Part shown: piece after piece, positions 1 to 6,374 of the stretch | Layout: each line of letters starts with the position of its first letter | Position numbering within the stretch: position 1 is the first letter of the stretch | NCBI GenBank assembly: GCA_002243285.1 | Contig: CP022585.1 | Location: forward strand, 1,600,641 to 1,664,640 | From: Candidatus Fluviicola riflensis | Lineage (GTDB): Bacteria; Bacteroidota; Bacteroidia; Flavobacteriales_D; Crocinitomicaceae | Direction of reading: 5' to 3' | Length of the DNA stretch: 64,000 nt | Translations under genes and position numbers: made by a program | The notes under the pieces: model-generated | What the model was told of the DNA's origin: nothing | Databases searched by the model: none | The model's input: the letters and a program-made list of their open reading frames with translations, nothing else

Positions 1-139
1 CTCGTTGATTCCAGAATTTGAGGAAATAAGCGTTTGCAGCTTGTTTCCCAAACCAACTTTTTAAGGCTTTGTGAAACACAATCCAACTTTCAGCATTATC
101 GTCTGAGGTCGGAATTACTTTACTTGGGTCTACTCGCAT
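1..139 (-). CDS. Partial hypothetical protein, cut by left window edge
   Basis: An open frame on the minus strand starts with ATG at 139 and stays open to base 1, giving 46 codons that begin MRVDPSKVIPTSDDNAESW and continue with an aromatic, basic stretch (KSWFGKQAANAYF). The start overlaps the last 20 bases of the upstream peptidase gene, the same tight packing seen throughout this leftward operon, which is the main reason to believe it is real. No family can be named from this fragment. It shows that the operon, and therefore the mobile element, continues beyond the window. Confidence 0.6.
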   Translation of the reverse strand, partial: MRVDPSKVIPTSDDNAESWIVFHKALKSWFGKQAANAYFLKFWNQR

Positions 140-923
140 GGCGTGGAGCTTTGCAACGTGTCGGTTCGTTTGCTCTGAAAAGGTGGATAAACTCGCTAAT
201 CGCTTTCATGCGTTTGCGGTTCAAATCCGTGTCTTTCTTTGCAAATACCGCACGGTAACAGTTTTCTACTTCGGTGTAATCAAATCCGAGGTTTAGAGCA
301 ATGTGAACAGCGATTATATCCGCAGTCAATTCATTGGCAACCTCTTTTTTATATTCAGGGTTTTTCCACTTGTGACCATACTCATGCAAAAGCATGATAA
401 TGAGCATTGGAACAGTATAGTCGGCAATTGCCTTTTTCGAAATTTCGATCATTCCGGAACTTCGGTCTATACGTGCAGGTGTTGTCAGTTCTGTTCCACC
501 TTCTTTGAGCGAATCAAGGTAAAGGATAGAAAAGCCCTCACTTTGGTAAATCGTTCCCTTTTCTCCCGCTTCAAGGTGTGGCAGTTCGGTTGAAAACCAC
601 TTGGCAAAGGCAATAAACTTGCAATCGTTTTCAGTCAGTTCGAGCGGACATTTCGTGTCGGGTTTTACTTCAATCCGCTTTAAAACGAAACTTTCACGCC
701 CCTGTGTTTCATTTTCTGAAACAATTCGGGCGGTCAGTTCATCGGGAACAATCGGCATCTTAACAAGCAAATCCAGACTTTTGGAAAGTTTCAATCTGCG
801 CTGTGCATAGATGCGTTTGGTACTGGAATCAAAAACCGTCAAAAGAATACTGACAGGTCTTAGAATTTGAAACCCTAAAATGAGGTGAAAGGGCTTTTTG
901 AGGGGGAACAAATCGAACTGCAT
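120..923 (-). CDS. Putative zinc metallopeptidase (HExxH) of the element
   Basis: The 267-aa protein has a zincin-like motif HEYGH at about residues 179-183 and a downstream NELTAD at about 196-201. The second glutamate of this type is the usual third zinc ligand in gluzincin-like peptidases. I see no convincing signal peptide or membrane segment. It is the last complete gene of the leftward operon of small membrane proteins, two bases after its upstream neighbour, so a role in virion maturation, host-envelope passage or lysis is plausible but inferred. ImmA/IrrE-type regulatory proteases carry a similar motif and are an alternative. The peptidase call is fairly secure from the motif pair; the substrate is unknown. 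Confidence 0.6.
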   Translation of the reverse strand: MQFDLFPLKKPFHLILGFQILRPVSILLTVFDSSTKRIYAQRRLKLSKSLDLLVKMPIVPDELTARIVSENETQGRESFVLKRIEVKPDTKCPLELTENDCKFIAFAKWFSTELPHLEAGEKGTIYQSEGFSILYLDSLKEGGTELTTPARIDRSSGMIEISKKAIADYTVPMLIIMLLHEYGHKWKNPEYKKEVANELTADIIAVHIALNLGFDYTEVENCYRAVFAKKDTDLNRKRMKAISEFIHLFRANEPTRCKAPRHASRPK

Positions 924-925
924 GA

Positions 926-1285
926 CTACATTTTTTTACCGATTAAAACCCCGATTCCGACCGAAATGAGCGCAACAGCAATAAACAATACTGCGTGTTC
1001 TTTTAGGGTGTCTTTCCATGTCGGAACTTTTGCGGGTTCTGTCGCTGTGGGGGTTGTTGTCTCTTTTGTAATTACGGTACTTTCCTTGGTTGTTTCGATT
1101 GTGGAAAGCGGTGCAGTTGGCAAAACCTGTGCTACTGGCGCGGTGGTTTGTTGTTCAGAAATTTGAAGGTCTTTTTGTTCGCTTTCTGACGGATAAATGA
1201 CCTTTATATCAGGGGAAACAATTCGAGGGTCGCTGGTCTTGATTCCTCCTGTTACTGCTGTCGAATTAGGGGCTTGAGTTGTCAT
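926..1285 (-). CDS. Small tail-anchored membrane protein of the element
   Basis: A 119-aa protein if translation starts at the ATG at 1285 (MTTQAPNS...). A longer upstream frame exists but would overlap the previous gene further. It has a Thr/Pro/Val-rich hydrophilic region and one C-terminal hydrophobic span (AVLFIAVALISVGIGVLIG) ending in KKM, so it is C-terminally membrane anchored. No known family is recognised. It is one of about six single-span proteins encoded back to back here, an arrangement that recalls the minor membrane proteins of phages with an internal lipid membrane. That comparison is an inference. Confidence 0.6.
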   Translation of the reverse strand: MTTQAPNSTAVTGGIKTSDPRIVSPDIKVIYPSESEQKDLQISEQQTTAPVAQVLPTAPLSTIETTKESTVITKETTTPTATEPAKVPTWKDTLKEHAVLFIAVALISVGIGVLIGKKM

Positions 1286-1289
1286 ACTT

Positions 1290-1466
1290 TTAAATTTTTC
1301 TGTTAATGGCAATTGCGCCTGTAAGAAGTCCGAGAACAAGGGGAAGCGACCAAATGGCTTTTTGTAGAATTAGGCAGATCACTATTCCAATGAAAGCGCC
1401 TAGTAAAAAACCGTTGCGGTATGCTTTCGCCCCGTCTCGATAATCCTGTGGGTTACGCGGTTGCAT
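1290..1466 (-). CDS. Very small membrane protein of the element
   Basis: A 58-aa protein starting at the ATG at 1466, which lies inside the last codons of the upstream gene in another frame (14-bp overlap), a sign of translational coupling. After a polar start (MQPRNPQDYRDGAKAYR) it is almost entirely hydrophobic: one span, a short polar turn with a Lys and a Trp, then a second span ending INRKI. No family recognised. Coding status rests on position and topology. Confidence 0.5.
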   Translation of the reverse strand: MQPRNPQDYRDGAKAYRNGFLLGAFIGIVICLILQKAIWSLPLVLGLLTGAIAINRKI

Positions 1467-1824
1467 TGCCTTTGCTTTTAAACTTCTGGTATAGCTTGAC
1501 AGAACCCCAAATGATAAGTACAATTCCTATCGCTACCAGTACGGCAATTCCCACGTTGCGCCAAATCCTCCCGTTCGGGTTATCGCTACTCGAATTAGGC
1601 GCAACCGTACTTTCTTTAGGTGCATAAAGCCAGTCAACTGCCGAAGCGTCAACCGTGCCGTCTTTGCGTTTGATTGTCGGACCATCTGGACCGCTGGTGA
1701 TAAACCAACCCGCATCGTTCAATTGGTTCTCCAAATCACGGGCTAATTGGTCGGGACCGGTTAGTTCCGCTTGCATCTGCATTTTAAAGACTTCTAAAGC
1801 CTTTTTTTCGGTCATGAAACTCAT
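1453..1824 (-). CDS. Tail-anchored membrane protein of the element
   Basis: A 123-aa protein. The start ATG at 1824 overlaps the stop of the upstream gene (ATGA arrangement), indicating coupled translation; an in-frame ATG three codons later is an alternative. The soluble N-terminal two-thirds contains a helical segment rich in Leu and Gln, then a region with two Trp residues, followed by a C-terminal span (VGIAVLVAIGIVLIIWGSV) and a basic tail. No homologue recognised. It follows the same soluble-head plus C-terminal-anchor plan as its neighbours. Confidence 0.6.
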   Translation of the reverse strand: MSFMTEKKALEVFKMQMQAELTGPDQLARDLENQLNDAGWFITSGPDGPTIKRKDGTVDASAVDWLYAPKESTVAPNSSSDNPNGRIWRNVGIAVLVAIGIVLIIWGSVKLYQKFKSKGNATA

Positions 1825-2390
1825 GTCATTTGTAATTTAGGTGCTACTGACTTTGTTAAATCACCAACTGCGGGTGTTGCTTTGGATTTCATATAGGCAC
1901 GGATTCCGATAACTATTGCAATCAATACAACTACTGAAATACCTACCCACATCCAAGTTTGACGGTTTCGTTTTGCCCGTTCATTATCCAACTGTTGTTG
2001 TAATAATTGGGCTTGCTTTTCTGCGTTGGTATCTGTTTGTTCTTGTTGTCCTCTTCCGATTCCGCCAAGAACAGATCCGACAGCCGAAAGCGCACCTCCG
2101 ACCATTTGCCAAACTTGACCATCTGCCGAGGAATACCCGTCTGCTTCTATGAGCATTCTTGCGATTGCTTCCCGAAGCTGAGAGTTCGTAACCAAGTGTT
2201 TGACTACGACAGCATAGAGGATAGGCGAAGGCAAAGCAACGCCAATGGGTACACCCGTTTTATGTAGAATTTCCAAAGTTTCTTTCGGAAAAGCGTACAC
2301 CAGTTCTTTAAGGCGGGTGCGAACAAGCGCGTTGTTTTCCGCTCCCCGTTGGTTTCGCTCATTTTCTAATATTTTTTCTGCGAGTTTCAT
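1821..2390 (-). CDS. Membrane-anchored protein with Gln-rich coil
   Basis: A 189-aa protein. Its ATG overlaps the upstream stop (ATGA at 2387-2390). It has an alpha-helical N-terminal region, a glycine-rich stretch near the middle (GGALSAVGSVLGGIGRG), a Gln-rich coiled segment, then one hydrophobic span (MWVGISVVVLIAIVIGI) at about 140-157 and a polar C-terminus. The glycine-rich segment could be a second, weaker membrane-associating helix. Unknown family. Proposed as a minor virion or membrane component because of its neighbours, which is inference. Confidence 0.6.
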   Translation of the reverse strand: MKLAEKILENERNQRGAENNALVRTRLKELVYAFPKETLEILHKTGVPIGVALPSPILYAVVVKHLVTNSQLREAIARMLIEADGYSSADGQVWQMVGGALSAVGSVLGGIGRGQQEQTDTNAEKQAQLLQQQLDNERAKRNRQTWMWVGISVVVLIAIVIGIRAYMKSKATPAVGDLTKSVAPKLQMT

Positions 2391-3046
2391 ACGACTGCTG
2401 CTTTAAGTGCTAAAGCCTTTTTTTGCTGACGAATCACCACCACGACAATAATTATCAGGATGATTGACCCGCCAATGATTAAACCCCATTTTAGTCGTGG
2501 GTTCATTCCTTGTGCTTTTTGTGCTTCTGCTTGTGCAACCGCTTGGGCTTGTTGCAATTCAACTTCTTGCAATTTGGTTTCATGAGTGATTTTCTCCTGT
2601 TCCTTCTGCAATTCCATTTGTCCGAGTTGTTGCGCGTGTGCAACAGTTAATCCCTTCGAAAGTCCATCGCTTTCACCTTTTACGAGTGCTTCAAGCTGTC
2701 TGTCAATAGCTTCGATTTGTGCAGGGATTCTGCCTTTTTCTGTGTTCAAAGCGGATATTTGCGCTTGGTAATCAACAATGCGATTTTTAGCGTCATATAC
2801 TGCTTGTTCAACACTTTTTCCATTTTCCTTCTCCCAGTCTTTTTTGCGACGGTTGTTCAAACCACCTAACCAAGTGATGTCCGAAGACATTAAATTGATA
2901 GAGTTTTGAAGATTCGCAACCGTTGTCGGGATCTGCGCAAAACGCGTTTCCAAACGTTGTTTTTCGGCTCTTAAGGTTTCCGAAGTGTTTGAACCGTCAG
3001 CCGAAAGTTTTTGTTTTGGAAGAAAAAAATTCAACATTTTTTTCAT
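2387..3046 (-). CDS. Coiled-coil protein with C-terminal membrane anchor
   Basis: A 219-aa protein starting MKKMLNFFLPKQKL. Residues about 25-175 are strongly helical and charged, with a long coiled coil rich in Gln, Glu and Ala, followed by a single span (GLIIGGSIILIIIVVVVI) at about 188-205 and a basic tail. It is the first gene after the hairpin that separates the capsid candidate from the rest of the operon, and its stop overlaps the next start. Spike, membrane-tether or scaffold roles are possible; the sequence does not decide. No family recognised. Confidence 0.6.
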   Translation of the reverse strand: MKKMLNFFLPKQKLSADGSNTSETLRAEKQRLETRFAQIPTTVANLQNSINLMSSDITWLGGLNNRRKKDWEKENGKSVEQAVYDAKNRIVDYQAQISALNTEKGRIPAQIEAIDRQLEALVKGESDGLSKGLTVAHAQQLGQMELQKEQEKITHETKLQEVELQQAQAVAQAEAQKAQGMNPRLKWGLIIGGSIILIIIVVVVIRQQKKALALKAAVV

Positions 3047-3061
3047 GGCTAATGTTTTAAT

Positions 3062-3090
3062 AAGGCTGTCCGCATGAAGCGAACAGCCTT
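3062..3090 (-). terminator. Intercistronic hairpin after the capsid candidate
   Basis: A 12-bp stem with one mismatch (AAGGCTGTCCGC pairing with GCGAACAGCCTT) and a 5-base loop lies in the 58-bp gap between the 232-aa gene and the coiled-coil gene. There is no strong T-run, so it may act as a partial terminator or as an mRNA-stabilising 3' structure that sets the upstream gene's expression apart from the genes that follow. That would suit a highly expressed capsid gene. Confidence 0.55.
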
Positions 3091-3104
3091 TGATTTAGGG
3101 GCTT

Positions 3105-3803
3105 TTATCTGCGTGGTAGCAGATTTTGTTGCGGTAATACCAATCCACCTGATGTATTGACACGAGCTGGAGCGAACGTCTTGATAGCCTCATTACCACG
3201 AAGCGGTTCAGAAGTATCAACCTTGTAAAGCGGGAAAATCGTGTAAAAAACCCGTGTTAGGGGTTCAATTTCGATTTCCCAATAGGTTGAACCTTTGATT
3301 TCCTCGTTGATAGGCGCATCAAGCATATTCTCCTGATTTTGGTACGCACTTTTGAACTGTTGCATATTCATTGGGCGCTGAAACCAGTTACCGTTAGCGT
3401 TTTTCTGATTGACAGTGATAAACTTGCTAATCTGCAACTTGTTTTCCGATTCGATACGCATGAACTGCGTTAGAAACGGACTGGATGATGATTGCAACAA
3501 CTCGACGTATTCAACGCCTGGTTGTCCCATGGTGATTTTGATTTCTGGGTCGCTCCCAAAATTAGCTTTAAGCAAAAACTTGTCGTTGCCGAAAAGGATT
3601 GCTTTGTGCGCCACTTTATCAGGGTTTTCAACGATGATTTGGTAAGGGTCTGCCTGAAAAATGCGTGTTGTGTTTTCTTCGGGCGCTCCCTCTATGTAAT
3701 CATAGTAAGGTTCCTGATAACCTGTGCCGTCAAAATTGCTGTATTTGCGATCCAGATGGTTAAGTACTTCCGAGAAGGGAGTACGCTTTTGATTTGATTT
3801 CAT
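3105..3803 (-). CDS. Beta-rich protein, candidate major capsid protein
   Basis: A 232-aa soluble protein with no signal peptide or membrane span, set among membrane-anchored proteins. Its sequence is dominated by short alternating segments compatible with beta strands and ends in a Pro/Gln/Arg tail. It is followed by an intercistronic hairpin and preceded by a 67-aa membrane protein. In corticoviruses, finnlakeviruses and other tailless phages the capsid is a beta-rich protein of about 250-300 aa encoded near small membrane proteins and a packaging ATPase, and this element has all three. I cannot detect homology by eye, so capsid identity is an inference from size, composition and context. 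It is somewhat short for a double jelly-roll. Confidence 0.45.
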   Translation of the reverse strand: MKSNQKRTPFSEVLNHLDRKYSNFDGTGYQEPYYDYIEGAPEENTTRIFQADPYQIIVENPDKVAHKAILFGNDKFLLKANFGSDPEIKITMGQPGVEYVELLQSSSSPFLTQFMRIESENKLQISKFITVNQKNANGNWFQRPMNMQQFKSAYQNQENMLDAPINEEIKGSTYWEIEIEPLTRVFYTIFPLYKVDTSEPLRGNEAIKTFAPARVNTSGGLVLPQQNLLPRR

Positions 3804-3822
3804 AACTGAATTGTTATGTGAT

Positions 3823-4026
3823 TTAGCCTTCGACTACTGCGGGGGGTGTTACCGTTGTTACAGTAGGCGTTGTTCCCTGTTTTGCCACTAAGGGAGGTGT
3901 GGTTGATGGGTCTGTTGCTTTGGGTTTGGTAAATTGATAGATAACTAAACCTACAATTAAACCCGCTGCAACGTTTAAACCTAAAATGATAAGCATCTGC
4001 TTACCTGTAAACTTCTGTGTGTCCAT
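3823..4026 (-). CDS. Small membrane protein of the element
   Basis: A 67-aa protein with a short polar start (MDTQKFTGKQ), one span at about residues 11-30 (MLIILGLNVAAGLIVGLVIY) and a Pro/Thr/Val-rich tail. It is the first gene of the leftward operon, 19 bp before the capsid candidate. The Pro/Thr tail resembles that of the 119-aa protein further down the operon. No family recognised. Confidence 0.55.
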   Translation of the reverse strand: MDTQKFTGKQMLIILGLNVAAGLIVGLVIYQFTKPKATDPSTTPPLVAKQGTTPTVTTVTPPAVVEG

Positions 4027-4097
4027 TTTGAAAAAAATTTAGTTAAAGGACTTTGTTTTCTTCCTCCAACGAACAAGTTTCAAAAATGTTAAATCGG

Positions 4098-4187
4098 TAA
4101 CTGCCCACTAAACACACGGTTTGTGGGCAACTAATTGTTAAGGTCTTATTTATTGGGATATGCAGAAATAGGTGAAGTGGGCAGTTA
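4098..4187. repeat. GCCCAC/GTGGGC inverted repeats with alternative pairing
   Basis: This noncoding gap (4027-4225) holds TAACTGCCCAC at 4098-4108, GTGGGC at 4123-4128 and GTGGGCAGTTA at 4177-4187. The first copy can pair with either of the others: six bases with the near one, eleven perfect bases with the far one, which is followed by a T-run. The core is the same as in the hairpins at 11243 and 12003-12185. It lies between the lambda-Rex-like pair and the structural operon, so it may be a terminator for the former. Confidence 0.6.
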
Positions 4188-4225
4188 AATTTTTTGGAGT
4201 AACACAATTTGTGTATTCAACTCAA

Positions 4226-4678
4226 TTATGAGGCACTATTGTCTTTGAAATTGGAATCTATTATAAGTATAAAAACTGATTTACCAGTATCCCATAATAT
4301 GTTTATGGCATATAGAAATGTTGCAACATTGAATATATCGGTGATGTACCATTTATAAACCCAATCAATGTCGCTATTTCTAAAAATTAAAGAAGACAGT
4401 GTAATAAACACCAATACAATTTGCTCCGTAAGAGAAAGTTTCATTTGTTTAACGACATCGGTTAAATCCAGATTCTGTAACTCTTTTTTTATGTCATGTA
4501 ACTTGGTTGCTAACACTCCTAAAGTCGCCGTATTAATTGCTAAAAAGCCAAGAATGATCGTGAGTAAATTTTCACACAAATATTTTTGTAGAAACTTACT
4601 ACCTATTTCTTCACACCCAATTGATATTACAATTGCGATAAGAACAATTACAGAGGTCGTTTTTATTGTTTGAACCAT
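4226..4678 (-). CDS. RexB-like four-span membrane protein
   Basis: A 150-aa protein with about four hydrophobic segments: near residues 8-30, 38-58, 87-103 and 115-140. Its start lies inside the 3' end of the upstream 279-aa gene (16-bp overlap), so the two form a coupled pair. In phage lambda the abortive-infection pair is RexA (279 aa, soluble) followed by RexB (144 aa, four spans, an ion channel), the same order, sizes and topology as here. I propose a RexB-like role as a membrane effector. Direct sequence similarity to RexB is not obvious by eye, so the call depends on the pair. Confidence 0.45.
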   Translation of the reverse strand: MVQTIKTTSVIVLIAIVISIGCEEIGSKFLQKYLCENLLTIILGFLAINTATLGVLATKLHDIKKELQNLDLTDVVKQMKLSLTEQIVLVFITLSSLIFRNSDIDWVYKWYITDIFNVATFLYAINILWDTGKSVFILIIDSNFKDNSAS

Positions 4679-5502
4679 GATTTCATAAATTGTATTATCG
4701 CGTTTGGCGTACCTTCAATTTCTGCCTGTGATATTTCCGAGGTTGTCGTCATTTCGGAAGTTTTAATTACGTGTCTTACACCTTTAAGTTTTACTGAGAT
4801 ATTTCCACCACCTTCGGATGTATAATCTACCATTCCACTGACATTCTTGTTGGAGCGAGTAATATTATTCAATGAACTCTTATCAGCTGCTTTAAAACTT
4901 ACATGACTTGTATGTGAATCGACTAAATCAATTGTCTCTTTCATTACCTTGGATAAGCTTTTTGAAATATTAGCCATGTTAGGCTTTACAATTGTAAAGT
5001 CGATCTTTGAAATGGGTTTACTTCCGACTATATCCCAGAACTCTTTCTTTTTAAATTTTGGCTCAATAGATAGTTCCAAACCTTTATGCTCAAGATAATC
5101 GCCTAAAACTTTATTCAAAAAATTACGGGCAACTGTTGACTTTGAAAAGGCTAATTGATTTTCTGCAATTAAAATTGTCTGTACCTCTGGATGATTACTA
5201 ATTAGAACAAATATCCAAGGATGGTCTTCCGTAAAATACTCTTTTAATTTTTCGTCTGAAATAGTGGTTGTTCTTCTCTGACCAATTTTGAAAATATAGT
5301 TTTCCTCACTTTTGTAGAAAATCTTACACACGTGTTTACCGTCATCGAAATCTTCAAGTTGGCTTAAGGCATCATCAAAATATTGATTTTTCTTCTGCTT
5401 CCTTAATTCTTTAGATTCCATCTCTAATATTGATAGTTGTTCACGGTCAACAGGAGATAACTGAAATAAGAAGTGCTGAAATACTAAAATTTTCTCTTTC
5501 AT
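4663..5502 (-). CDS. RexA-like putative abortive-infection protein
   Basis: A 279-aa soluble protein, first of a two-gene leftward operon. The central part follows the order of features I recall in lambda RexA: a hydrophobic strand, then IAENQLAFSKSTVARNFLNK (RexA has a gDTIGFARTvfgpTTsdLtdFL segment), then LSIEPKFKKK (RexA has VQIEPLMRGTTK) and a strand ending in VKP. Length is identical to RexA and the downstream gene is a small four-span protein, as in rexAB. It lies within a prophage-like element, a usual place for superinfection-exclusion genes. The match is from memory and pattern, not an alignment score. Other toxin or defence families are possible. Confidence 0.45.
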   Translation of the reverse strand: MKEKILVFQHFLFQLSPVDREQLSILEMESKELRKQKKNQYFDDALSQLEDFDDGKHVCKIFYKSEENYIFKIGQRRTTTISDEKLKEYFTEDHPWIFVLISNHPEVQTILIAENQLAFSKSTVARNFLNKVLGDYLEHKGLELSIEPKFKKKEFWDIVGSKPISKIDFTIVKPNMANISKSLSKVMKETIDLVDSHTSHVSFKAADKSSLNNITRSNKNVSGMVDYTSEGGGNISVKLKGVRHVIKTSEMTTTSEISQAEIEGTPNAIIQFMKSWFKQ

Positions 5503-5548
5503 AATGGTAGATTACATTGGTAAATTTAAGATTTTATTTATTTTAGTA

Positions 5549-5618
5549 CTGATTTAGGTGGTTAGGTTAGGTTGATTAGTGAAAGGAGGACAACACCCGT
5601 TGCCCTCCTTCACCTTTT
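5549..5618 (+). ncRNA. Predicted small RNA C with shared 5' box
   Basis: A possible promoter (TTG at 5517-5519, 19 bases, TATTTTAG at 5539-5546) precedes a 19-base box CTGATTTAGGTGGTTAGGT at 5549-5567. An imperfect hairpin at 5579-5613 (GGAGG/CCTCC core) and TTTT follow. The same 19 bases occur on the minus strand at 12555-12537, with the same distance from a promoter-like box and also followed by a hairpin and T-run. No reading frame spans this interval. Promoter, box and terminator together suggest an RNA of about 70 nt. It lies between the Rex-like pair and the iteron array, a position used by plasmid copy-control RNAs. Confidence 0.4.
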
Positions 5619-5644
5619 ATAGCATACCTGTTTTGTGTCAAATG

Positions 5645-5990
5645 GACTCGAATTCGACTCGAAACCGACTCGGATTAATTTCGATGAATCTTACTTTCCG
5701 ACTTGCCTAATTTTACTTTCCGACTCTATTAATTTTACTTTTCGATAGACGAACGAAACGGAATTTTGCAGTTGAGTTAAATCCGACTCGAATCCGACTA
5801 AGATTAATTTCGATGAATCTTACTTTTCGACTTGTCTAATTCAACTTTCCGACCCCATTGATTTTGCTTTTCGATAGACGAATGAAATAGTATTTTACTG
5901 TCGAGTTGAATCCGAGTTGAATCCGAGTTGAATCCAACTCAAAACCAACTCGGATTGATTTCGACGAAATTAACTTTCCGACTGGTTCAA
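5645..5990. repeat. 11-bp iteron array, candidate replication origin
   Basis: Three clusters of an 11-bp direct repeat, GACTCGAATCC or GAGTTGAATCC in variants, lie at 5645/5656/5667, 5774/5785/5796 and 5903/5914/5925/5936/5947. They sit inside a larger unit beginning GATTAATTTCGATGAATC at 5673 and 5802 and degenerate at 5953. The unit lengths are 129 and 151 bp; the difference of 22 bp is exactly the two extra 11-mers in the third cluster. The array is intergenic, between divergent operons, and contains Dam-free AT-rich stretches. Helically phased iterons of this sort are typical Rep-binding origins of plasmids and phage-plasmids. Origin function is inferred. Confidence 0.65.
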
Positions 5991-6374
5991 TCTTTTATTT
6001 AGACCATATGACCGATTCAATTTCGTCGATAAACGGTATGCAAGTCAATGAAAATAGGCGAATTGCTAAAAATGTTAAAAACTAAAAATATTCTTGATTC
6101 AATGTAACAATTTCAAAATATTGTCGTTGGATACAGTACCTACGCGTACATTTTTGTACGTTCCCCTAAATAAACGGGCTTGTCCAAACGCCCCGAATCA
6201 AAAGGTATCGCCGAATTATTTATATAAAATTTTCAGCGATGCAAAAAGACATCAAAAAAAAGAAACCATTCTTCGGAATGGAAAGCGAATCGGAAAACCT
6301 ATGCTTTTTCGGTCGAAAAGTCGGTAAACCATTGAACCGATTGGAAAAAGGCGAGCAACCTAATATTCACCGCC
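5991..6374. other. Noncoding leader of the rightward operon
   Basis: About 380 bp between the iterons and the 605-aa gene. It is AT-rich, which would suit a DNA-unwinding element or promoter. A 77-codon frame with a TTG start (6094-6327) lies here but has no supporting feature. I see no clear hairpin or further iteron apart from short echoes such as GATTCAATTTCG near 6013. Confidence 0.4.

Noticed and set aside
5645..5990. Iteron array as a CRISPR array
   Set aside because: The repeats are 11 bp in direct contact with no spacers and no cas genes nearby.
6094..6327. A 77-codon frame with a TTG start between the iterons and the 605-aa gene
   Set aside because: No ribosome-binding signal, family motif or start codon preference supports it, and it lies in a segment better read as an origin or promoter region.
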